Assembly: GCA_905250125.1 (NCBI GenBank)
Contig: CAJNOL010000590.1
Location: 56,423-120,422, forward strand
Direction of reading: 5' to 3'
DNA length: 64,000 bases
Source of the DNA: Rotaria sordida
Taxonomy: Eukaryota; Rotifera; Eurotatoria; Philodinida; Philodinidae
Below, one piece after another: positions 25,744-42,800 of the stretch. A model generated the notes under the pieces. It saw nothing but the letters and a program-made list of their open reading frames with translations. It made no database searches and had not been told where the DNA came from. Within the stretch, counting starts at the first letter, position 1. Each line of letters begins with the position of its first letter. The position numbers were made by a program, and so were the translations under genes.

Positions 25744-28608
25744 ATGCAAAAATCGAATGAAGATTGCTACTATTTCCTCACATCATCCTGTACAAAAGTA
25801 AATAGCTAAGCTATTTTTCTTTTTTTATCATCAAAAAAGAACTTTTTTTTTTTTAGGGTTCAGGATGTACTTATCGACATAATTCAGGAGTTTTAACATG
25901 TAATGTCATATGTCCAGCTTGGCTACGTGGAAATTGTATAGATCCGGCTTGTCCATTACGTCATAGTGCTGTTCAAGTAGATATTCTAACAAAAAAAAAG
26001 AAAAATATTTATGTTAAAATTAATTATATTTTTATTTCTTTTTAGCGTTCAACTATAAATAATGGCATAACATGCTTTTATGAAAATACACCTATGGGTT
26101 GTCTTAAACTTGATTGTACATTTGTTCATTTACGTCCTCGTCCAACTCTAAGAAATCCATCAACATTTCGACGTAAGATAAATATTTTATTATGTTATAA
26201 TAAATTTATTCTATTGATTATCTAGCATCAACAACAAATCTTGTCAATAAAGATGCAATTAAATCAACAACTATAACAAATTCTCCGTCTACTCCTTCTA
26301 ATAATATACCTCAAATAACAAATGATTCAATACCTAGTCCAGAAATCAATTCTTCTCAAACTTCAACACCAAAAATTGAAATTCCATTAACGTCTACTGA
26401 AATATCTTCATCAACAATTTCAAATGAAACTATCCCACGTCGTATAGCAGTTCCTATAGAAAATGAACAAATAGAAACTACAAATCGTAATGTTATTACA
26501 GATTCTACAGAAAAAAATCAAGAAGATACGAAACCTACAACAACAACAATACAATCACGAATTGTTGGAAACCGAAATGTTGTTATTGCTGAAACAGCAA
26601 ATACATCAAATAGAAAAATAGTACAAGGAACAACAAATCGAGTTGTTGTTTCATCTGATACAATCAATTCATCAAAGAGAATAACAAATGATAATGATAG
26701 TGATAGTGATCTAGATGATTTAGTTAAACAATTAAAAAATGATATTAAAAAAAGTAAATAATAATAATGAAAAAACGAAAATAATATAAATCAAAAAAAA
26801 AAATTTTTTTTTTTAATTTTAGCAAATTCTGTGATTGATATTTCATTTCCTTGTTCAGCTCCATCGATTACTAATCGTTTATTTATGTCAACCAAACAAA
26901 CAACTCCAACAAATGATACAAAACCAATTCGATTAAATCGTGATCGTTTGCCCGCAGCAAAAATAACAATATCAAACTCATCAAATTCTATTTCTGCATC
27001 ATCAAATGGAGAAAAAGTGAATAAACAAAATAAATTTCATTTTTGTGAAACATGATCTAAAAAGAAAAGTGTTGAAGTATCGATGTAAAAATTTAGACCT
27101 CTCACAGACATCTTAGCAACATCCGTTACTAGAGTCCGTCGGATCGATTCCGGATTCGATGAGTTCTAGTCATTTGAGAAATGTGCCGAGTGCAAAGGAT
27201 GGTAACGAAATGTTTCCCAAAATAGATAATATAAAACAATCTTTTTGTGATTAGTTAGATCAACTACATTGTGTTTCACATTTTAATCTCGCAGAGATTA
27301 TGTTAAACAGCTTTTTATTTTTATTTTAGACATCTGCGGGTACGTTTATTGGCATTACATTTATTCATCTTACTTTCCATTTCTTAACAATCAAATTGCT
27401 TACAACAACATCTATACAAACTCTATTCGTCTTCCCTCATTATATTTCTTTTTGTCTCTTGTTGTTTTTTCGATGAGTTAAGTGAGAATAGATAGGGATT
27501 AACAAAAAAAAAAAACAACATACACAATATTATATTTTTGTTAATGTTCATTTTTGTGACATGAGGTGGAATAGGTGTAATAACAATAATTTATTATTGT
27601 ATATCGTCATAGTGCCGGTTTTTTTTTCTTTTGCGAGACGTTTGATGTAATCGTACATTCGAATCATTCTAGGAACAGAATTATCACAAGATGGTGAACG
27701 TCGAACAAGTCGTATTGAGTAAATCATAACTTGCAGAAGAAGAATTTGAATAATTAATCAAGCTTATATTCAATTTTAGACGTTTTAAGAAGAAATCAAT
27801 TTCATCGCCTCGATCTGTGGTTAATACACCATCATCATCATCTATACCAACTCGTAATATTGTTACTCCATCCTCTAATGAACGTAAACGTCCAGGTCCG
27901 GAATCATCAATAAATGATTCACCACCATCAAAACGTGTTTCTTCTCAACAAGAAAATAATCATTATCATAATGCAACAGCAACAACAACAACAACAACAA
28001 CTATTGGTGATCTATGTTCACCAACATCAAATTCTCGTCGAACACGTGATCATCATCATCATCGTCATCGTTCATCATCATCTTCATCATCATCGTCACA
28101 AAGAAAATCATCTCCTCGTAAAACATATTCATTAAAATCATCAATGGATGATTCAACTTGGAAAAAAGAAGTTGATGAATTTCTTGCTAAAACAAAACCA
28201 AAAATTCCCTTACCATCACCTATAATGCCATGTCAACCGGTGCCTCTTCTTTCTTTACGTCCACGTTATATTCCACCACCACCACCACCATCACAACAAC
28301 AACAAAAACCAATGATTCCACGTCATCCACCACCTTCTCAACGACCTCGACAACCATCATCATCATCAGTTGCTAATAAACAGCCTGTACAACCAGTAGT
28401 CAATAATTCTTCTCCAGTTCCATCCAAACCTCCTGAACAAATTCCATCAAGTAATAATAATAAATCTCCTATTCAATCTTTAACAATTTCCAACGACGAA
28501 GATGAAAATCGATTACTTGAACTCGATGAACCTACCGATGTTGTTGATACATTCGCTTTAATCGATGAAGCATTATTCGAAGCTGATCATCTCCTTGAAC
28601 TTATGTGA
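25744..28608 (+). CDS. ZC3H11A-like CCCH zinc-finger protein
   Basis: Homologs are nuclear RNA-binding proteins linked to mRNA export through TREX. Exons: 25744-25797, 25857-25976, 26046-26172, 26226-26753, 26823-27016, 27330-27339, 27673-27718, 27780-28608, giving 635 residues in one frame. Three tandem CCCH fingers occupy residues 8 to about 88: C-x7-C-x5-C-x3-H, then C-x7-C-x4-C-x3-H, then C-x8-C-x4-C-x3-H. The start NEDCYYFLTSSCTKG matches the ZC3H11A finger 1 layout. The rest is disordered, rich in Ser, Thr, Pro and Gln, and the acidic C-terminus ending DHLLELM resembles the acidic end of ZC3H11A. The phase of the fifth exon fits the seventh only if the 10-nt microexon is included. The donor at 27017 (gtgaat) is weak. 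Two separate genes is the alternative, but the frame continuity argues against it. Confidence 0.82.
27040..27113 (+). repeat. Short intronic repeat, copy 2 (see 561-633)
   Basis: Resembles 561-633 over about 70 bases, in sense orientation in the intron 27017-27329. Just downstream (27130-27160) is GGATCGATTCCGG, which looks like a polymerase III B box (GGTTCGANTCC), and a related string is near 22100. A tRNA-derived SINE is possible but not shown. Confidence 0.4.
27330..27339 (+). other. 10-nt microexon of the ZC3H11A-like gene
   Basis: The ten bases ACATCTGCGG are preceded by a T-rich tract ending TTTTAG and followed by GTACGT. They convert the phase 0 end of exon 26823-27016 to the phase 1 needed by exon 27673-27718. 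The spliced product reads EKTSAGTELSQDGERR. Confidence 0.7.
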
Positions 28609-28797
28609 ACTAGTCTGTGTATAAAAAAAAAAAACAATAAACTCTTCTAATTTCTACACATGTATGTGTGTGTGTGTGCATCTTCTTTATTTATATGTAT
28701 TTTTTTTTCCTATGGTGTTTATGTGTTCAACAAACACTAACCAATAAATATACAGGAATTCAATATGTTTTATAATATACACATCTATGTATTGTAG

Positions 28798-35016
<6,219 letters not shown>

Positions 35017-36637
35017 AAGATAAATCCATAAAAGCGTGCATCTGTTTAGTTTATTCATTTCAATCTATTACATTTTTACCGATGTCTTTTTTTTCACTGT
35101 TGTATTTAGGTAATATGTTAAACGAGATTTATCTTGCTCTTTTTTCTGTTTTTTTTTTGTGTCATTCTATACTTGTTCTTGATCTCTCAAGAGGATCGAA
35201 TCATTCAGCAAATGAATAAAAAGAAAAAAAAATTGTACCAAATAACAAAATATGTCTATTATGTTGATATTGCATTGCGTTTTTTGTTGGATTGTAATAT
35301 CGATTGATAGATAAAAAAAAAAAGAATAAAACAAAATAAATGGAATACCTATACATCTTATAATGGAATTATGTAAATCATAATGCACTTTCGTTCTTAT
35401 ATCAATATATATTTTGTTTTTTGTCAATATTTTTTTGCTATGACCCTAGAATATACTTTTGAAAGTAAATCGATATATTTGTTATTGATGATGAAAACAT
35501 AAAGACAGGTGTCACGTTAACTTAGAACTAAAAAAAAAACGAGAGTAATAACAATGTATAGGTTGAGAGCGAAAAAAAAAACTTATCCTTGTATTTATAA
35601 ATACAATAAAAAAAACAACTTACGTGCAAGATGTAATAATGGATACATGGGTCTAAAAAAAGAGAAAATAAAACTTGATTACTATTCGAATAGTATAAGA
35701 GAAAAAAGTCTGATTATTTCGCTGAATAAATATAGATGTATATATATATGTATATATACATATACATTGAGTTTTGTATTACATCACATAAATACACAAT
35801 CAGAAGGTAAAAGTTTGTTGCAAAGATTTAATGGATATTCTTTTTTCTGTCTGCATCAATAAATGAGATAATGGAAATGACTGGTTAAGAACATTGAACA
35901 TCAACATTCTTATTGTATTAGATGACTGTTATGTTTCAAGAAGGAACACTTATATTATGTATACAACATTATTGATAAGATGACCTAAGTAATGCAACGA
36001 GTTTGTATTGATTCACACAGTAATTCTTTTTTTTTTTGTTCTATTTCGTATAATTTTTCAGTAAAAAAAAATACGACAATGGAATTCAAAAAATTTCAAT
36101 TATATGTGTGTAAATATTAGAATTTATTCTAACAAGGTAACAATCATAATTTGCGTAGTTAGTTCAATGTTTTTTGTTTCGTACGTAAAAAATGAAGAAA
36201 TACGGAATGAGTCAATGTTTTTATAAAATAGCAAAACAAAAACTCATATTTTTTTTATTGCACTTCATGACGTCATTTTATATGATGTCTGATAACTTCA
36301 ACCATAGAACGCATTTATTTTTCATTTATTGACGCATTCGATTGGAATGTATAAAAGGGAGTTAGGAAAAAACACTAAATTTCGAAAATCACGAAATGAA
36401 GAGGCATTAGCAGAAAAAAAAAGTAAAAGAACGACAAACTCCTATATTTCCCTCTTTATCGCTCCCTTATATATTAATATCACGCACATCAGTTTACTCG
36501 ATAGAATATATTTTTGAGTTATTAGTACTCTGCGTATACCTATAAAAAATAGATATCATCAACATCTTATTATAGATTATATATTCTCTTTTCTCACATT
36601 GGAATACACTATCTCAATAAATTATCAATATCAACCA
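35017..36637. other. Intergenic between YME1L and the BAG gene
   Basis: Contains the YME1L 3' UTR with several AATAAA-like signals between 35200 and 35340, then AT-rich sequence. Short frames at 35554-35862 and 36329-36517 are Lys/Tyr rich and unrecognised. The right end must contain the promoter for the first BAG-gene exon. Confidence 0.4.
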
Positions 36638-38745
36638 ATGTCTTCACTAAATACTTCTGGACGTCCAACTGGAGTAAGCATTTGATTAGAATAAAATTAT
36701 AATTATTTACTTATGTTTTTTTGTTTTGTTTTGAAGTTTATCACAATTCCAATTGAAATAGTTCCTACATCAAATTCAACTAATACAAATTCTCATCATT
36801 CTTCATTTCGTACAATTAATCATGATAATTCTTATAATGATTTTTCAAATTCTCCATCATGGAAAAAATCATCGATAAATACGTATTCCAAAGGTCGTTT
36901 ACGACCACGTCAAACTTTAACTACTGCATATGATCGTTTAATAAATAATTCTCAATTGAATCAACCATATAAAGATCCATTTTTTCATGAAATATATCAA
37001 GAACCACAATATCATCATTTTCAACATCGAACATATGAACCAAATTCTTTACATATGAGTCGTTCAAGTGAAGATCTTCTTTCATTACCAAATGATTCTA
37101 TAAATTCAAATATTCAATCAAAAAATATTTCACATTATTCATCAATATTTAATAATAATGGATTTCAACATGATTCAGATTTTATGCAACCAAACAAATA
37201 TACAAATTCTCTTCGACGATCATATGATGTACTTAATGATATTCCAAATACAAATAAAAAATTTTCAATAAATCAACAATATCCATCCGAACAACAATCT
37301 TATTATCGACCAACTTATGTTACTGAAACGACTATTAATCCAAATGTTGTTTATTCAACTGAACATCATATACCAATAATTCAAGAAATAATTAATAGTT
37401 GTAAGTTAATTTTATAATACGCGCTTAATATATATATATATATATATAGATACATAGTTCACTTTTACTTTTACATGAATAATCGTTTAATTTTTTCAAA
37501 AACTAGAAGAAATAGATATTCTTCCTCTAATTTTCAAGAGAATAAAATTTCTTCATTACAAAAATCATTATCAACAAATACTTTAACTCTTTCTCAACAA
37601 ACAACACGAGTACGACCATGGTTGTCGAAAATTTCCGGAGAAAATCTAGACAAACATTATCTTTACTATACATCTCAATATCAATCATCACGTTCAGGTA
37701 GATGACATAGAAGGCCAAGACTTATGTTTACAAAATATATCTTATATACATGCAGACGAGAAAGTGTCATTACTTTATTAGTCAGAGAGGTATAGCAGCA
37801 GAACAAGAAAAAAAAAGCCAGCGAAGAATGAGAGAAAGAACGGCAAGAGAAAAAAAAAAAAGAAAACGGCTAATGCAAGAACATTTTTGCATATAATAGT
37901 GCTCCATCTTCGAGGCAGATACTCACAAAACATGACTGTTAAATATATATAAATGTTTACAAATCAAAATCAACAGTTAAAAGAAATGGGTTTATCAAAT
38001 AGTACTTCAAGAAAAAGAAAAGGTTTGATTAATTTAAGAAAAATAACAAAAAAAAAGAAGTTTAATTCTAAATTTATATCAACTAATTTTTCTATTTATG
38101 TTTTTTTTTTGTTTACTTTATATAGCACATGATCGTTCACGTTCACCAGCTTCTCAACGTGATGAATCACCAATTCGTCCCTCACCATCAGCATTCAAAC
38201 AACCACAAGAATCCGATTTTAAAGTAACGAAAGATGCCACTAGTCAAATGGCAGGACAAACTACAGTACCATCATCATTATCGAATGATCAACAAGTTCC
38301 ATCGAATGATACACCTGTATCAACAAATATTTCTTCAACTCCTCCTATACGTGATTCCAATACAATTGCTTTAGAAAAACTTGAACAAATCAAACAAAAT
38401 TTAATTAATTTAAATCAACAAGTTGATGCATTCAATGGTGCAACACGTGATGATCGTATATATAAAGAACTTGATGAAGAAGCATTAAAAATGATGATAC
38501 GTTGTGATGAATTAATTGATGTTAGTATTGATATAAAAGAAAAACGTAAAGAAATGATACGCAATGTACAAACAGTTCTTGCTAAACTTGAATCTAAAGT
38601 ACCAATTAATTCAACTATAGTAAATAATTGTAATCAAATGGAAATTGCAATTGTTGTTTATGAATCATCATCAACAAATAATATTGAACAACAAAAATCT
38701 TCAGAAATTCAAAATGAAGAAACCTCAGTAGAACGAACTACATAA
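36638..38745 (+). CDS. BAG-domain co-chaperone, BAG3/Starvin-like, alternative 5' ends
   Basis: BAG3-type proteins couple Hsp70 nucleotide exchange to small heat-shock proteins and selective autophagy. The long isoform joins 36638-36673, 36737-37400 and 38126-38745 (439 residues). Its N-terminal part contains two IPI tripeptides (FITIPIEIV and EHHIPIIQE) that resemble the IPV motifs of BAG3, and a SRSSEDLLSL segment that could be a 14-3-3 site. The last exon has an SP-rich stretch (SRSPASQRDESPIRPSPS) and the BAG domain at about residues 312-390, with LEKLEQIKQNLINLNQQVDA and MIRNVQTVLAKLES. I see no WW domain. Exons 37475-37697 and 37953-38022 each begin with ATG and end in the same phase, giving 280- and 229-residue isoforms with the same BAG domain. 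AATAAA lies near 38878. Confidence 0.85.
37475..37697 (+). other. Alternative coding first exon 2 of the BAG gene
   Basis: Opens with ATG, stays open for 74 codons plus one base, and ends at a GTAGAT donor. Spliced to 38126 it gives SSRSAHDRSRSP. It cannot be an internal exon after 37400, because the available acceptors upstream (before 37450 and 37506) create immediate stops, so an own promoter is implied. Confidence 0.6.
37953..38022 (+). other. Alternative coding first exon 3 of the BAG gene
   Basis: Encodes a short leader, MFTNQNQQLKEMGLSNSTS followed by RKRK, and ends at a GTTTGA donor in phase 1. Spliced to 38126 it gives RKRKAHDRSRSP. Upstream TATATATAAATG is AT-rich. Confidence 0.55.
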
Positions 38746-39830
38746 ATGTTATTTATAGAGAACTTCTCATTGGTTTTCTTTTTTTTCTCTCGCATTTTTG
38801 TTGTTTTGTTTCAGCCATATTTGCTGTGTTTTGTCAATTTGCTTGTTTTCTTTTGTTGTTGAACATTTTTCACAGAAAATAAAGTAATAAAATGAAACAG
38901 ACATCTTCGCTCTTGATTATTTTTATTATTTAAAGTGACAAATGGTTACATTGAGTATTTTATTTTGTTAATTCATTCATAAATTCCTGAACAAATACTT
39001 TATATCCATTAGATTTTAAAGCGCTTATGGTTTGCTCAACTTTTTTTCTTTGCATAATAAAAAAATCATATAATTCATATAAAAAATGACTTAATCCAGT
39101 TTGACAAATAATATTGCTAATTCAATCAACGATCCGAACTGGTCAACGAATATATAATAAAACTCTTCTAACACCAATGAAAAAAATTATTCTCTTTTTT
39201 TTTTTTTTTGAAGTAAAATCTTTGAAAATAGTATGAGGTCATCAATGAACAGATGTTAATATACTTATCAAAATAATTTGTCCTTTTTTTCCCTCCTTTA
39301 AATATAAATGTTTCTTTCCAATTTATCACATCAAATGATCGAAAACGTTCGCTAACTCGATCTGTTCTGTTCTATTTCTTTTTTAGTTTTATTCTCTATC
39401 TTGGTCTTAGACTCCAACTAAAGAGAATTTTTTCCATTTTTTCGCTATGCTGTCATCATCATGATTATCATCATTTTCTTTTCTGTCACACACATGATAT
39501 AGTACTAGGAATCGAGAACGGAGACACAACAACAAGTAGAAAAATTGAGTGTCGAGGACTAAATTAACTTTTCTCTCTCTCTCTCTCTCTCTTCTTCTTC
39601 TATCTATCTATTTATTTTTTTTCTTCATGAACTCGAATCATTCATATATTCTACAACCATTGATAGATTTCAGTAACGTTTTCTTTTCTATCTCTAGTTC
39701 AATACGAGAGAATGTGAATGATAGATGATAAAACTACAATAATTGATAGAGAACATCAATAGATTAACACTTATTGAACATCATTGAAATGGAATTGTGA
39801 CATTATATGAAATTTATTATTTGAAAACCA
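38746..39830. other. Intergenic between the BAG gene and the channel gene
   Basis: Contains the BAG 3' UTR, a possible minus-strand coding fragment (38960-39116), and a CT-rich simple repeat at about 39573-39605 upstream of the channel gene. Nothing else is recognised. Confidence 0.4.
38960..39116 (-). pseudogene. Possible last-exon fragment of an unknown gene
   Basis: Read on the minus strand, an open stretch ends at TAA (38960-38962). It contains HFLYELYDFFIMQRKKVEQ and ALKSNGYKVFVQEFMNELTK, whose composition is protein-like. An acceptor-like GAATTAG precedes it. I see no upstream exons before the channel gene, so it may be a relic or the end of a small unrecognised gene. I do not recognise the family. 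Confidence 0.3.
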
Positions 39831-42800
39831 ATGCACTTCAATATTTCACTTCAATTATTATTATTAATTCTTGTACATTATATATTTTATTCTTGTGCTC
39901 ATTTATCATCAGGCACATCAGCTTTAGCTACCAGTTCTATTAAAATTAAAAGTCCAAAAATAGAAAAAGCCAAAGGTGGAATTGGACGAACTAAGAAAAT
40001 TGGATATGACGATGATCTAGATGTAGATGATAGAAGTAAGTTTAACATTTGAATTTTTCTTATTGAATGAGTCTTATTATATTATCGAAAAGCTTTTCGG
40101 TGTAATAATCAAATTATCGCTTGTTTTGTGCAAGTCATAAATATTTTTTGGAAAGAAAATAATGAGCATAATTTCTAAGTCAAAGTTTTTTAGTCTTAGC
40201 AATCGACGAAGAATGTTCAGAGATCAATAAGTATATTTTCTCTACCAACCAATGACAACATACACCAGACGTTTTTTTTTCTATAAATTCTTACCAGCAG
40301 GAAAAAGTCCCCGAACACCATTAACAACAAATCCTAAATTTAAACTCTTCTTTGAAATTTAAATAGCTGAAATATGTTTGTGAATGTTCTAAGTAGCGCA
40401 ATTTTTTGATTTTTTTGCACAGATTAACAATTATATGATAGATGTGCAAGATAATGGATAATGATGTATTGTGATTTGCAACAGTTATTATATGATCAAC
40501 ATAGATAATATGAACTAATCCAATCTTAATTCTAAGGAATAATTAATAGTAATGCTTCTAAGTCTATCGAGATGCATAATAATGTGTTGAGATCTACTGT
40601 TGATATAAAAGACATGTACAACAGACTTATTTGTCATTTAAATCAATGGTTAGAATAATAATATTAAGTTAAGAAAAATGATGCATAACAAAAGAAAATA
40701 GATAACAAATGAATAGTAACAAGGAAAAGAAAAACTTCTGTTCAAAATACAAAAATAAATAAGATAGATCATTTTTTTTTTCTATCGATTGATTATTCTT
40801 GGCAAACAACAAATCAGTTTTTAGGAATTCTTCACTTGATGTATTCTATATTAGTATAATGAAGCTAAAGAACATATGTGAATTCTGCATGTTAATTTCA
40901 AAATGACTGTGCTAACAAGTTTTTTTGTTGTTTTTGTTAGTCAACAGATCATGTTATGTTTAATAATATAAATCGATGCAAATATCAATGTTATAAAAAG
41001 ATTCAAAAGGATATGACTATACGAAAACAGACTGTAATATTGGACCTTAAGAAAGAAAATGTGAAGTGACTCTTTATGTATCTTCAATAGATAGCGACTT
41101 ATCTGACTGATTTACACAATTATTACACAACATACTTTATTATAATTATTTCCAAACTAATCAATTATAAAAATGTGAAGTTTTTTTTCGTATTTTAAAT
41201 TTTATCTTTCAATTTAGGACAACAATTTAATTCAGATGAATCTCGTTTACGTTCAACATTACTCGAGCGTTATGTTCGTGAAGCTCGACCAGTAGTAAAT
41301 ACAACAACTGTAACAATAGTTGATGTTGGTCTGACTATTATTCAAGTTATGGGTTTAGTAAGTAAATTATTTTGTTTTGAATAGATTTCTTGTTTTTTTT
41401 TATTATTTTAGGATGAACAAAATCAAGTAATGACAACTAATGTTCAAGTAACATTAAAATGGCAAGATGAACATTTACAATGGTTACCAAGTGAATATAA
41501 TGATCAACATCGTACAGTTTTTTCTGTTGGTGAAATCTGGACACCTGATATTGTTTTATTTAATTCAGCTGAAGTTGCTTATTCTCAACAACGTGAACAT
41601 TATTTATTAACTGTTCATTGGAATGGAACAGTTGAATGGGTTTTTCCTGATGTATTTCGATCGTATTGTGATGTTGTTATTACTTATTTTCCATTTGGTA
41701 TAAACAAAAAAAAAAACAAAAAACAAAACATCTTAAATTTCTATTAATCGAAATTTTTGTTGTTTTTTTTTTCTCTTATTAGATAAACAAAATTGTACAC
41801 TTGAAATACAATCATGGTCACGTCCATCAAATGAATTATTAGTTCGTCATCAACCACAAAATTTACGTCAACAAAATCAATATATTCGTACTGAATGGCA
41901 AGTTTATGAAATAGTTGTACGAAATGCTACAACAAATCGTTATTTGTGGCTTGTATTTCATATAAATATGAAACGTAATTATCAATTTTATGTTAATCAT
42001 ATGATATTTCCATTTTCAATATTATCTTGTTTAACATTATTTGTTTTTTGGCTTCCACCTGATTCAGGTGAAAAAATTACATTAACAATAACTATTCTTC
42101 TTGCATTAACAGTTTTTCTTCAACTTATATCAAATTATACACCGAAAGCTTCATCTAATCTTCCTATTATTGGTAAGTAATGCTATGTAATGATTATAAA
42201 TGACGTGTATTTAATTGTTCAGTAATTTCTGCTTACACAAGTAAACCTATCCAACTGATAGTCTTCGTTTGAGCTCATAGGTATGACTCATAATATAGAT
42301 GAATCGTCCCATTAGATCTGTCTTCCTGAGTTATGGTCATTTTATTGAACTCACGAGAAAAATTGCAACCAAGGATTTTACTCTGAAGTTCTTCCCAACA
42401 ATAACTTTCATGGTCCTTATGATATCTTGAAAGTTTCAGTTCGAACGAATGATTTCTTCTTCAGATATCATGTACCTAAAAACTAGACTATTATTGAAGC
42501 TCTTGTGTGAAAGTATCGTTTTTTTCCCGAGCGTGTTATCTCACAAGGACAGCATGTTTGAACTGAAACTTCCAGGACATCATAAAAACCACAAGAGCTA
42601 TTATTAGGAAGAATTTCATAGCAAAATTCCTTATTATGATTTTTCTTGTGATATCCGGAAATAGACTGAAAGTTCAGTAAAATGATCTTAACTCGAAAAG
42701 AAAGGTCTAATGGCATGAACCCTCTCAGAGTTTTCATCTAAACTATGAGTTCTACCTATGAGCAAAACATGAGCTCAAATTGAGATCATTGGTCGGATGG

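Noticed and set aside
27817..28608. Separate 263-residue Ser/Pro-rich gene
   Set aside because: It has no own ATG at the start and continues in frame from upstream exons of the ZC3H11A-like gene.
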